The position numbers were made by a program, and so were the translations under genes. A stretch of 64,000 nt of DNA, from contig NZ_QRGO01000002.1 in the NCBI RefSeq assembly GCF_003367195.1, forward strand, positions 1-64,000, given 5' to 3'. This DNA comes from Undibacter mobilis. Lineage in GTDB: Bacteria > Pseudomonadota > Alphaproteobacteria > Rhizobiales > Xanthobacteraceae. The notes under the pieces are model-generated. The model was not told the origin of the DNA. It did no database searches and worked only from the letters and a program-made list of their open reading frames with translations. Shown piece after piece: positions 1-7,426 of this stretch; position 1 is the first letter of the stretch, and the number at the start of each line of letters is the position of its first letter.

Positions 1-108
1 TTCGAACTCAAGGCCCCGTTGGAACCGGACGTACCAGAGCGAGGCAACGCGCCAAGCGCGCCGCCGCGCGCGAAAAGTCGAGGGTTCGAAAGGGGATTCA
101 TGGAAGGC

Positions 109-202
109 TGGCGGAGCCGGAGGGATTCGAACCCTCGATACGCCTTTACAAGCGTATAACGGTTTAGCAAACCGCCGCCTTCAGCCTCTCGGCCACAGCT
201 CC
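109..202 (-). tRNA. tRNA-Ser (anticodon GCT)
   Basis: The reverse strand folds as a complete tRNA with CCA encoded at 109-111. The acceptor arm pairs GGAGCTG with CGGCTCC, the T arm is GAGGG-TTCGAAT-CCCTC, and the anticodon loop TTGCTAA carries GCT. A long variable arm, typical of class II tRNAs, marks it as serine. It decodes AGC and AGU. It stands alone, with a promoter-like sequence just upstream. Confidence 0.95.
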
Positions 203-214
203 GACGCGCACTGG

Positions 215-241
215 CGTATAGAACCGGGCTTGGCCCGTCAA
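215..241 (-). promoter_or_regulatory. possible promoter of tRNA-Ser
   Basis: On the minus strand TTGACG (236-241) is followed after 15 bases by TATACG (215-220), placing a start a few bases before the tRNA 5' end at 202. The spacer is shorter than the usual 16-18, so the call is tentative. Confidence 0.35.
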
Positions 242-388
242 TTCGTGTCTGGGGCCGTGGACCTACTATTGATGCGGTGCGGATTTTGATGAAGCCGGTG
301 TCGACACGTCGTATCGATTTGACGCTGGCGGCGTTATATCAGGGCGACGGCCGACATGTGGCCGCGCCGACGCCAGGAGAGTTGTTCT

Positions 389-679
389 ATGCCGAAGAAA
401 AGGTTCGGGCTCGATTTGCGACTGCCCCTGTCGGCAGCGATGCTGTTGGCGCTGGTCATTGCCAGCGCCGCGAGCCTGCAGGCCATCTCGCCCGCTCGAG
501 CGGGCGTCGAATATCCTTGGTGCGCCGTCTATAGCGAGTGGTCCGTCGGCGCGACGAATTGCGGCTTCACGACGCTCGCGCAATGCCGCGCCACCATCAG
601 CGGGGTCGGCGGCATGTGCGTTGAGAACCCGGCCTACCAGCCGCCTGCCCCACGCAAACCGCGCAAGCCCCGTCACTAA
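389..679 (+). CDS. DUF3551 family small exported protein
   Basis: A 96-residue protein with a basic N-terminus, a hydrophobic stretch at about residues 11-33 and an Ala-Arg-Ala cleavage-like site, so probably secreted to the periplasm. The mature part has regularly spaced cysteines (in YPWCAVYSE, ATNCGF, AQCRAT and GMCVENP) and a Pro/Arg/Lys-rich tail. This is the pattern of DUF3551, a family abundant in Bradyrhizobium relatives with no known function. The ATG at 389 is chosen over an upstream one at 356 because AGGAGA (375-380) sits 8 bases before it and the signal peptide begins right after. It converges with the Sel1-like gene downstream. Confidence 0.75.
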   Translation: MPKKRFGLDLRLPLSAAMLLALVIASAASLQAISPARAGVEYPWCAVYSEWSVGATNCGFTTLAQCRATISGVGGMCVENPAYQPPAPRKPRKPRH

Positions 680-703
680 GGCTCGCGTCTGGCGCTGCTG
701 TTC

Positions 704-994
704 TCAGGCGGCGGCGCGAATGATCTCAACCGGCGCCGGTTGATGACGCTTGAGCCAGTCCCGCGCGGCGCGCTGGGCGCAGCCGATCTCGCTGTCGGTC
801 ATCTGGTCCGCGACCTCACGGCGCAGCTGAGCGGCTTCGCGATGCCCGCGCATGGCCGCGATGTTAAACCACTTGTGCGCCTCGATGAGATCGACCGGCA
901 CGCCGGCACCGGCCGAACAGGCCATGCCGCGTTCGAAGCACGCGTCGCCATCCGAAGGTTCTCTGGTCTCCGCGACCACCGCAAGATTGATCAT
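704..994 (-). CDS. Sel1-like repeat protein, single repeat
   Basis: A 96-residue protein with one Sel1/TPR-like unit: ACFERGMACSAGAGVPVD followed by EAHKWFNIAAMRGH. That unit is a short helix pair normally used for protein-protein contact. No signal peptide is seen. The ATG at 994 is preferred to one at 1099 because GGGAG lies 5 bases upstream and homology to the repeat starts soon after. The C-terminal third is basic and helical. The partner is unknown. The gene is monocistronic and divergent from the DUF2147 gene. Confidence 0.7.
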   Translation of the reverse strand: MINLAVVAETREPSDGDACFERGMACSAGAGVPVDLIEAHKWFNIAAMRGHREAAQLRREVADQMTDSEIGCAQRAARDWLKRHQPAPVEIIRAAA

Positions 995-1331
995 GTTGGC
1001 TCCCGTTACGCGCGGCTGTCCGATATCCGGATGCCGCGTTTTGTCGTCCCTGTTGACGAGCCGATCTTCGGGAGAAAATTTGAATGGCAGTTTAAACATT
1101 TGCCTAAATCAATCGTGAAGACTTCGTGGCTGAATTCGGTCGGCAATGCGAAAACACCCGTTTTTATTGCCTTTCTACACCTCGCGCCCCGGCTCGTTAC
1201 AAACTGCTAACTGAATTGATTGCCGCCCAGGTAACCAATTCCCAAGGTGACGGTTATATGACAAAGGGCACGGCGCGGTTTTCAGCGACCCGCCGCGCTT
1301 CAGGCAAGACGCACGGATTCAAAGGTATTCA
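995..1331. other. divergent intergenic region
   Basis: This 337-base gap separates the starts of the Sel1-like gene (minus) and the DUF2147 gene (plus), so it must hold both promoters. It is less GC-rich near 1090-1240. I found no clear -35/-10 pair, RNA gene or repeat. Short frames here lack ribosome sites and look accidental. Confidence 0.5.
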
Positions 1332-1784
1332 ATGCAGTTTCCAAATTTCAAAACGGCCACGCTCGCGGCGGCCGTGCTCCTCGGTTCTTCCCTTCTTGCC
1401 GGCGCGCAGGCGGCGATGCCGGTAGCCGGTACCTGGCTCTCTGCAGACGGCGGCACCAAAGTGCGCGTCAGCGATTGCGGCGGCAACAAACTGTGCGGCA
1501 AGGTCGTCTGGCTCAACGAGCCGATCGACCGCGACACGGGCAAGCCGAAGACCGACAAGCGCAATTCCGACCCGGCCAAGCGCGCGCGTCCCCTTCTCGG
1601 CGTGCAGGTTGTCAACGGCATGACGCCGAGCGGCGATAACAAGTGGTCGGGCCAGATCTACAATGCCGACGACGGCAAGATCTATCAGGCCCACGTGAAG
1701 CTGGTCAGCGACAACGCCATGCAGGTGCAGGGCTGCGTGCTGGGCTTCCTGTGCAAGAGCCAGACCTGGACCCGCGCCGACTGA
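1332..1784 (+). CDS. DUF2147 domain secreted protein
   Basis: A 150-residue protein with a signal peptide (hydrophobic residues 10-27, Ala-Gln-Ala-Ala end). The DUF2147 domain fills the rest: GTWLSADGGTKVRVSDC near the start, the CGKVVWL strand, DPAKRARPLLG, and a C-terminal pair of cysteines in GCVLGFLCKSQTW. DUF2147 proteins are small periplasmic beta-rich proteins of unknown activity with a lipocalin-like strand order. Length matches the family. It appears to be transcribed alone, ending at a good intrinsic terminator. Confidence 0.85.
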   Translation: MQFPNFKTATLAAAVLLGSSLLAGAQAAMPVAGTWLSADGGTKVRVSDCGGNKLCGKVVWLNEPIDRDTGKPKTDKRNSDPAKRARPLLGVQVVNGMTPSGDNKWSGQIYNADDGKIYQAHVKLVSDNAMQVQGCVLGFLCKSQTWTRAD

Positions 1785-1809
1785 GCCAGCACATTCGGCC
1801 TCACCAAAC

Positions 1810-1843
1810 AAAGCCGGCGGCGTGCAACGCGGCCGGCTTTTTC
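1810..1843 (+). terminator. rho-independent terminator of the DUF2147 gene
   Basis: A 9-bp perfect stem, AAAGCCGGC (1810-1818) with GCCGGCTTT (1832-1840), is followed by more T residues. It lies 25 bases after the stop codon. The A-rich 5' flank could also let it work on the opposite strand for the GST gene. Confidence 0.8.
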
Positions 1844-1872
1844 GTGCGCCAATGCGCGCCTCTGCCCTGCCC

Positions 1873-2697
1873 TTAGCGCGCGCGCTGTCCGAACAGCACG
1901 GCCTGCACTCTTGGGTCCTTCATATCGACGCCCTGCCGCCACGATTGCCCCAGCGCCAGCGCGCGCTCGACCGCAGGGCGCGATTTCATGCGGGTGAGCC
2001 ATTGCTTGAGGCGGGGAAACTGCTCGATGTCCTGGCCCTGGCGCTGCCAGCCATTGATCCAGCCGACCAGCGCCATGTCGGCGATCGAGTAGCGACCGGC
2101 GACGAAGTCACGGCCGGCAAGTCGCTCATTCATTACGCCATAGAGCCGGTTCACCTCATCGACATAGCGCGCGATCGCGTAGGCGATATGCTGGCGCGCG
2201 TAGTTCTTGAAGTGATGCACTTGCCCGGCCATGGGGCCAACGCCGCCGACCTGCCAGAACAGCCATTGATCGACTTCAACGCGGCCGCGCTCGTCCTTGG
2301 GATAGAACTTGCCGGTCTTGCGGCCGAGATACTGAAGGATAGCGCCGGATTCAAAGATCGGGATCGGCCGCCCGCCGGGACCATTCGGATCGACGATCGC
2401 CGGGATGCGGTTGTTCGGCGAAATTTTCAGAAAGTCGGAATTGAACTGCTCACCCTTGGTGATGTTTATCGGCTTCACGACGTAAGCCAGCCGGCACTCC
2501 TCAAGCATGATGGCAATCTTCTGGCCGTTCGGCGTTGGCCAGTAATAGAGTTCGATCGGTTTAGGTCCTTTGGCGCTTGATGCAGACGGCGTGGCCCTTG
2601 ATCGTGCAGCGGTGGATTTGGCTGAGGCCGTCTTGACCGCGACGGATGGGGATTTGGATGGCGACTTGCCTCCGCGCTTTAAGGTGCGACGCGCCAT
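1873..2697 (-). CDS. Nu-class glutathione S-transferase (YfcG/YghU type)
   Basis: A 274-residue protein. A thioredoxin-fold GST N-domain begins at about residue 47 with PIELYYWPTPNGQK; the TPNGxK stretch is the glutathione site of Nu-class enzymes, which use glutathione to reduce disulfides. The proline loop (NNRIPAIVD) and the ESGAILQYL helix follow, then an all-helical C-domain to about residue 260. The odd part is the first 46 residues, a Lys/Ser/Ala/Arg-rich low-complexity extension absent from most homologues. The ATG at 2697 has GGGGGA about 7 bases upstream; a longer frame exists but lacks a site. The protein is cytoplasmic, with no signal peptide. Confidence 0.88.
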   Translation of the reverse strand: MARRTLKRGGKSPSKSPSVAVKTASAKSTAARSRATPSASSAKGPKPIELYYWPTPNGQKIAIMLEECRLAYVVKPINITKGEQFNSDFLKISPNNRIPAIVDPNGPGGRPIPIFESGAILQYLGRKTGKFYPKDERGRVEVDQWLFWQVGGVGPMAGQVHHFKNYARQHIAYAIARYVDEVNRLYGVMNERLAGRDFVAGRYSIADMALVGWINGWQRQGQDIEQFPRLKQWLTRMKSRPAVERALALGQSWRQGVDMKDPRVQAVLFGQRAR

Positions 2698-2809
2698 CGA
2701 ACGGTCCCCCGGAATCAAGTCAGCCGGCTCGACCTTAGGGCGCGCGCAAAGGACCGCAACAGCCGCCCCTCGCCACAAAAGCAATCAATCGATTGTATAT
2801 ATGGACTTA

Positions 2810-2848
2810 CACAACCTTAATTATATAAAATAAACTCTTCAGGTTGTG
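2810..2848. repeat. inverted repeat in AT-rich divergent promoter region
   Basis: CACAACCT (2810-2817) is matched by AGGTTGTG (2841-2848) around a very AT-rich centre (ATTATATAAAATAA). It lies between the divergent GST gene and the gene at 2914, so it could be an operator or a promoter-overlapping hairpin. No regulator is identifiable. Confidence 0.4.
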
Positions 2849-2913
2849 TTGTGACGCAAGACAAGCGCGCAGCCTGATATCGCCGAGCCACAATCAGTCA
2901 TACGGGAGGACCA

Positions 2914-3264
2914 ATGTTCGACACTCAAGGAAGGACCCAGTCGAGAAAGCCGTCAAATGCAAGATTGCCTGGCACAAGAACAACGCTGCGCGCCGGCTTT
3001 GCCGCGCTCTTTGCCATCTGTCTGATCGCCGCTCCGTTGCCGGCACCCGCGCAATCATCGGCGCCGGCGTCCGGCTCCAGCACCGCTACGACAGCGAAAC
3101 CCAAGCGGACGCCAACGCCCGGCCAGATCGCGGCGCGCGAGCGTCAGAAGAAATGCGCTGCCGAATGGAAGGAAGCCAAAGCAGCGGGCAAAATCGAGAA
3201 GGGAATGAAGTGGCCGGCCTACTGGAGCGCGTGCAACAAGCGGCTCAAAGGAACGGCAACCTGA
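2914..3264 (+). CDS. small exported basic protein, function unknown
   Basis: A 116-residue protein. Residues 1-25 are basic, 26-47 form a hydrophobic signal or anchor ending in Ala-Pro-Ala-Gln, 48-70 are Ser/Ala/Thr/Pro-rich linker, and the C-terminal 45 residues are a charged helical domain containing RQKKCAAEWKEAKAAGKI and WPAYWSACNKRLK with two cysteines. This C-terminal pattern resembles a PsiF-like or rhizobial 'hypothetical exported' family from memory; no role can be assigned. GGAGG lies 6 bases before the ATG. It is monocistronic, with an AT-rich leader upstream. Confidence 0.72.
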   Translation: MFDTQGRTQSRKPSNARLPGTRTTLRAGFAALFAICLIAAPLPAPAQSSAPASGSSTATTAKPKRTPTPGQIAARERQKKCAAEWKEAKAAGKIEKGMKWPAYWSACNKRLKGTAT

Positions 3265-3396
3265 TCGACGGGCGGTTGCGTCTTCGAACTGGCTCTTGCG
3301 GCTGAGGTCTTGCGTCTGAGGTCTTCGCTTGCAAGCCAGCGGCGCGCGCGACGCCTAGATCGAAACCTGAACCCGGAAACAACCGGCAGAAACTCG

Positions 3397-3435
3397 GAGG
3401 GCGTCGGTGAGACTTTCAGTCTCCCCGACGCCCTC
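3397..3435. repeat. long hairpin-forming inverted repeat
   Basis: GAGGGCGTCGG (3397-3407) and GAGACT (3409-3414) pair with AGTCTC (3418-3423) and CCGACGCCCTC (3425-3435), a near-perfect 18-bp stem with one mismatch and a TTC loop. No T-run follows, so it is not a standard terminator, though it lies between the gene ending at 3264 and the convergent small gene ending at 3561 and may stop or stabilise transcripts. Confidence 0.6.
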
Positions 3436-3560
3436 TGATGTCACCGGAACCGGGTGCCCAGACAAACGACTGCTTGCGCTATCGTACCTGATGCACTCCG
3501 GCCCCCTAATGACGCGATCGGCGGCGCTAGTGCGCCGAAGATCGAGAAGAGGCGCTAGAC

Positions 3561-3629
3561 CTAGAGCTTCTTCTTCTTCTTCTTGGCCTTCTTCGCCGTC
3601 TTCACTGCTTTCTTCTTACGTTTAGCCAT
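3561..3629 (-). CDS. very small lysine-rich protein (22 residues)
   Basis: A 22-residue frame starting MAKRKKKAV and ending in a run of lysines and Leu; 15 of 22 residues are Lys or Arg. The ATG at 3629 has a perfect AGGAGG ribosome site (about 3637-3642) at good spacing. A longer in-frame reading exists upstream but has poor composition and no ribosome site. Beginning and end resemble the 71-residue lysine-rich protein at 27992-28207, as if only its ends had been kept. Such a peptide could bind DNA, RNA or ribosomes, but this is a guess from charge alone. Confidence 0.5.
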   Translation of the reverse strand: MAKRKKKAVKTAKKAKKKKKKL

Positions 3630-4148
3630 TTGCTGCCCTCCTAGCCATATAGAATGGCGGGTGTCGCATAAGTGCGGTCGGGGATCGACCTGCACCACAA
3701 TTGGTTTACACCAGCGCAAGAAAAAAAACAGTGACTCGTTGTCTTTGTGTGCGTAAGCGACGCGAAGACGTTGCCGGCAAACGTAATCGCACAGCAAAGA
3801 CGAGGCGCAACGCGCCGACATCGCGCGCCGAACATTCCATCGCAGCGCCGAAATCAGGAATTCAAAAAACCGCGGTGAAATATGCGTTTTTTGCACGCCG
3901 CCAATTCGGCGCGAATCTTTCCACCGCAATATTTTTTTGCCCTCTTGCAGGGTACAAAGTGTGCGCCGTCACCCGCAGGGAGGCCGCCGACATGCTGTGT
4001 AAAAAATTTGCGCGGAAATCACCGCGCAATGGCGTCGACAAGCCGAAATCGATCAAAAACGAGCGAATCGGGTGCGAGTGATTCGCGGAGGTGGCGAACG
4101 TGACGCGATCATTCGCGCGTCTCGCACTGCGATGAGGGAGGTGCAAAC
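3630..4148. other. intergenic region with a two-way terminator-like structure
   Basis: About 520 bases without a convincing gene. GCGGTG (3872-3877) pairs with CACCGC (3922-3927), and the neighbouring AAA and TTT extend the stem around an inner hairpin (CGCCG/CGGCG). A T-run follows on the plus strand (3932-3938) and on the minus strand (complement of about 3865-3870), so it could end transcription both ways. A 29-codon basic frame at 3991-4080 has GGGAGG before its ATG. I could not assign either. Confidence 0.4.
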
Positions 4149-4280
4149 ATGCCTCGCACGCCCCGACGCGCGCACCATCGCACCGCATCGCACGCACGCG
4201 ACACGCCCTCTGCAAACCGCGCGTTGCCTGTCGCGCCTTACAGACCGAGTTTGGATTTTAGCAGATCGTTAACCGCCTGA
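4149..4280 (+). CDS. possible small basic protein overlapping the gatB 3' end
   Basis: A 43-codon frame encoding an Arg/His-rich peptide starting [11 protein letters not shown]. Its only strong support is GGGAGGTG (4136-4143) placed 5 bases before the ATG. Its last 43 bases run antisense over the end of gatB. Composition may simply reflect the GC-rich flank. I record it because the ribosome site is unusually good. Confidence 0.2.
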   Translation: MPRTPRRAHHRTASHARDTPSANRALPVAPYRPSLDFSRSLTA

Positions 4281-5707
4281 GGGCTCGCCTTGCCGCCGGA
4301 TGCCTTCATCGCCTGGCCGACGAACCACATCATCGCCTTTGGATTGGCTTTCGCCTGCTCCACCTTGTCCGGGTTCTTGGCGATGAGGTCGTCGACGATA
4401 CCGCCGATGGCGGACAGGTCGGTGACCTGTGCCATACCGCGCGCTTTCACCAGGTCGCGCGGGTCGCCGCCTTCGGTCCAGAGGATCTCGAACAGATCCT
4501 TGGCGATCTTGCCCGAGATGGTCTTGTCGCCGATCAGCTCGATGACGCCGCCGAGCTGCGCCGCCGAGACCGGCGACGACGCGATGGTGAGGCCTTCCTT
4601 GTTCAGCCTGCCGAACAATTCGTTGATCACCCAGTTCGCCGCCAGCTTGGCGTCGCGTCCCGTTGCGACGGTTTCGAAATAGTCAGCGGTTTCGCGCTCG
4701 GCCACCAGCTGGCCGGCGTCATAGGCCGACAGGCCGAGGTCGCGCACGAACCGCGCCTTCTTCTCGTCAGGCAGTTCCGGCAGCGCCGCTTTCAGTCCCT
4801 CGACCATGTCGGGGCTCAGTTCCAGCGGCAGCAGGTCCGGATCGGGAAAATAGCGGTAGTCGTGTGCCTCTTCCTTCGAGCGCATCGAACGGGTTTCGCC
4901 CTTGGCCGGGTCGAACAGCCGCGTCTCCTGGTCGATCGAACCGCCGTCCTCGATGATCTCGATCTGCCGGCGCGCCTCGTATTCGATCGCCTGGCCGATA
5001 AAGCGGATCGAGTTCATGTTCTTGATTTCGCAGCGCGTACCGAACGGCTCGCCGGGGCGCCGCACCGAAACGTTGACGTCGGCGCGCAAGCTGCCCTTTT
5101 CCATGTCGCCGTCGCAGGTCCCGAGATAGCGCAGGATCGAGCGCAGCTTGGCGACATAGGCCATCGCCTCATCGGACGCCCGCAGATCGGGCTTCGAGAC
5201 GATCTCCATCAGCGCGACGCCGGAGCGGTTGAGGTCGACCGCCGACATCGAGGGGTGCCGGTCGTGGACGCTCTTGCCGGCATCCTGTTCCAGATGCAGG
5301 CGCTCAATGCCGACGGTGACCGCCTCGCCGTTGTCGAGATCGACCACGACCTCGCCCTCGCCGACCACCGGCTGCTTGTACTGGCTGATCTGGTAGCCCT
5401 GCGGCAGGTCCGGATAAAAGTAGTTCTTCCGGTCGAACACCGAGCGCAAATTGATCTTCGCCTTGAGGCCGAGGCCGGTGCGTACCGCCTGACGGACGCA
5501 TTCCTCGTTGATCACCGGCAGCATGCCGGGCATGGCGGCGTCGACCAGCGAGACATGACTGTTCGGGGCGCCGCCGAATTCGGTCGAGGCGCCGGAAAAC
5601 AGTTTCGACTTCGAGGTCACCTGGGCATGGACTTCCATGCCGATGACCACTTCCCAGTCGCCGGTTGAGCCCTTGATGAGCTTGGAGGGCTTGTTCTGCA
5701 CGTTCAT
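4238..5707 (-). CDS. gatB: Asp-tRNA(Asn)/Glu-tRNA(Gln) amidotransferase subunit B
   Basis: GatB of 489 residues, the normal length. With GatA and GatC it forms GatCAB, which converts Glu-tRNA(Gln) and Asp-tRNA(Asn) to the amidated forms; GatB holds the kinase site that activates the misacylated residue and binds the tRNA. Visible signatures: IGMEVHAQ near residue 22, [19 protein letters not shown] near 90, KNMNSIRF, and [14 protein letters not shown] near 300. The C-terminal 150 residues form the helical YqeY-like tRNA-binding tail. The ATG at 5707 is chosen because upstream residues are not GatB-like. It is last in the gat cluster, 54 bases after an NTF2-like gene. Confidence 0.97.
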   Translation of the reverse strand: MNVQNKPSKLIKGSTGDWEVVIGMEVHAQVTSKSKLFSGASTEFGGAPNSHVSLVDAAMPGMLPVINEECVRQAVRTGLGLKAKINLRSVFDRKNYFYPDLPQGYQISQYKQPVVGEGEVVVDLDNGEAVTVGIERLHLEQDAGKSVHDRHPSMSAVDLNRSGVALMEIVSKPDLRASDEAMAYVAKLRSILRYLGTCDGDMEKGSLRADVNVSVRRPGEPFGTRCEIKNMNSIRFIGQAIEYEARRQIEIIEDGGSIDQETRLFDPAKGETRSMRSKEEAHDYRYFPDPDLLPLELSPDMVEGLKAALPELPDEKKARFVRDLGLSAYDAGQLVAERETADYFETVATGRDAKLAANWVINELFGRLNKEGLTIASSPVSAAQLGGVIELIGDKTISGKIAKDLFEILWTEGGDPRDLVKARGMAQVTDLSAIGGIVDDLIAKNPDKVEQAKANPKAMMWFVGQAMKASGGKASPQAVNDLLKSKLGL

Positions 5708-5761
5708 GGCCCTACCCGTACCCGCCCGGGCCGGACTGAGCAAGATGGCCGAAAAGTCCGC

Positions 5762-6211
5762 CTAGAAATCGAGTTCGCGGCCGATCACTTGCTCGACGAT
5801 ATCGAGGCTATCGGTAATGCCCCGATACTGAACGACCAGACCATTGTTGAAACGGTAGAAATTGCCCGTCCGGATGCGAATGGTGCGTCCGGTGTCCTTC
5901 TGCAGGAACTGGCCGTCGGCCAAAGTCGAAGCCCAGTCGCCGTCGGCGAGCATGGCCTCGGTTTGGTAGCTGATGATCCGATAGTTTTCGAACAGCGCCG
6001 AAAAGCCCTTCCCGACCTCCGCCTTGCCATGCCGCCGACCGGCGAAGGGAAAGACAGACGCCGGCGCCATGAACAGCCAATCGACGTCGTCGCCATAACA
6101 GGCGATGAGACGTTCCCGATCGCCGCTGACAAAAGCGGCCAGGAGATTGGCGAGTACCGCGCGCGTCTGCTCGGATTTCTGCAATATTGTTTCCGAGGGC
6201 TGGAGGGGCAT
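5762..6211 (-). CDS. NTF2-like (SnoaL/ketosteroid isomerase fold) protein, copy 3
   Basis: A 149-residue protein of the nuclear transport factor 2 superfamily, a cone-shaped fold used by small isomerases, hydrolases and binding proteins. An N-terminal helix (RAVLANLLAAFVSGDRERL), the YGDDVDWLFMAP strand, FPFAGRRHGKAEVGKGF and the closing YRGITDSLDIVEQVIGREL match its two neighbours, so the three are tandem duplicates. The ATG at 6211 has GAAGAAGG upstream; a longer frame to 6328 looks non-coding. It lies between copy 2 and gatB. No substrate can be inferred. Confidence 0.82.
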   Translation of the reverse strand: MPLQPSETILQKSEQTRAVLANLLAAFVSGDRERLIACYGDDVDWLFMAPASVFPFAGRRHGKAEVGKGFSALFENYRIISYQTEAMLADGDWASTLADGQFLQKDTGRTIRIRTGNFYRFNNGLVVQYRGITDSLDIVEQVIGRELDF

Positions 6212-6373
6212 TGCGAATTGGCCTTCTTCCAGTTCGCGCGCAAGCTTACATCGCCGGCGAGCCGGTGCCACAGCGAATTCGAACACGCAATGGTTATGGG
6301 TCAACGCGGGCTCGCGCGAGGCTCGCAATCGTCCGGCAAAGGCACCGGTACTGACAGATGCCGCGCTTTCCCG

Positions 6374-6793
6374 TTACGGATCGAGTTCGCGGCCGAGCAC
6401 CTGTTCGGCCCAATCGAAGCTATCCGTGAAACCACGATATCCGATCAGCTTGCCGTCGCGAAAACGATAGAAGCTGGCCAGACTCGTCGTGATCACCCGT
6501 CCGGTCGAGCGCTGAACGAGATGGAAATCGGCAATCGATGCCGCCCGATCGCCATCAACCAAGGCCAGCGACACTGCGTAACGCGTAATGATGTAGGACC
6601 GATAGACCAGCAGCAGGCCGGTGAGCACCGCACTCTTGCCCCGCTTCAGACCGGCGAACGGAAAGACCGTTGGCGGCGCATACAGCAGCGATTCAATGTC
6701 ATCGTCGTACCGGGCCGCCAGACGCGTGTGATCGCCGCGCTGAAACGCATCGATGATGTCTTCGAGCGCCGCACGCGTGATCTCTGTCGTCAT
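6374..6793 (-). CDS. NTF2-like protein, copy 2
   Basis: A 139-residue paralogue of the genes on either side. Shared landmarks are ALEDIIDAFQRGDHTRLAA near the start, YDDDIESLLYAPPTVFPFAG, the RGKSAV loop and YRGFTDSFDWAEQVLGREL at the end. The acidic residues after the first helix (YDDDIE) lie in the pocket region of this fold, but the catalytic pair of ketosteroid isomerase cannot be assigned. Gaps of 203 bases before and 162 after are longer than in a tight operon, so internal promoters are possible. Confidence 0.82.
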   Translation of the reverse strand: MTTEITRAALEDIIDAFQRGDHTRLAARYDDDIESLLYAPPTVFPFAGLKRGKSAVLTGLLLVYRSYIITRYAVSLALVDGDRAASIADFHLVQRSTGRVITTSLASFYRFRDGKLIGYRGFTDSFDWAEQVLGRELDP

Positions 6794-6997
6794 CGCCTGG
6801 TCTCCCGCCGCGGTTTCACCCGGGCATCGGCGGGATAGCCTCTTGCGCTGGTGGCGGGAAGCCGGCGCAGATCAAAAGCGCCGTCCAATTGCTGCCGAGG
6901 TTAATACCGATGGCCGCGGTGCCGAACCAACGAGGCGAAGTAACCAAGTCTTCCGTGTGCAGCGTTATCGTCTCGGGATGCCGCGACATGGCACGCG

Positions 6998-7420
6998 TCA
7001 AGGCGCTATGATACGGCCCAACATCTGCTCGGCCGCATCGAAACTGTCGATGAACCCGCGATAGGCCACCACCTTGCCGTCGCGAACCTGGTTGAAGCTG
7101 GCCGCACGGCATCGAATGACCCGGCCTGTTTTTCTTTGCGTGATGGACACGTCGGCGACGACCGCCGCCCAATCGCCTTCGGCAACAACATCGTCGATTT
7201 CGTAGTGATCGAACCGGTAGTGCAAGCTGATGTTCAGCAGCATCAGGAAGACTGCGCTTTTGCCACGCCGTTGTCCGCCCACAGGAAAGATAGACGGCGA
7301 CGCATGCATCTGCCACTCGATGTCGCGGGCATAAAGCGCTGCCATGCGGAAATACTCGGACCGGCGAAACGCGTCATGGATTTCCATGACGATCGGATAA
7401 GCCGAACCGCGGCCGGACAT
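6998..7420 (-). CDS. NTF2-like protein, copy 1
   Basis: A 140-residue NTF2-superfamily protein and the most divergent of the three. It keeps IHDAFRRSEYFRMAALYARDIEW, SIFPVGGQRRGKSAV and YRGFIDSFDAAEQMLGR. Its start codon lies 6 bases after the gatA stop, which argues for co-transcription and perhaps translational coupling with gatA. Cytoplasmic, with no signal or membrane segment. It could be a small-molecule binding or isomerising protein; nothing shows a role in tRNA amidation. Confidence 0.82.
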   Translation of the reverse strand: MSGRGSAYPIVMEIHDAFRRSEYFRMAALYARDIEWQMHASPSIFPVGGQRRGKSAVFLMLLNISLHYRFDHYEIDDVVAEGDWAAVVADVSITQRKTGRVIRCRAASFNQVRDGKVVAYRGFIDSFDAAEQMLGRIIAP

Positions 7421-7426
7421 AGACCG

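Noticed and set aside
3701..4081. 126-codon plus-strand frame
   Set aside because: It crosses the two-way terminator-like structure, has no ribosome site, and its composition is mixed along its length.
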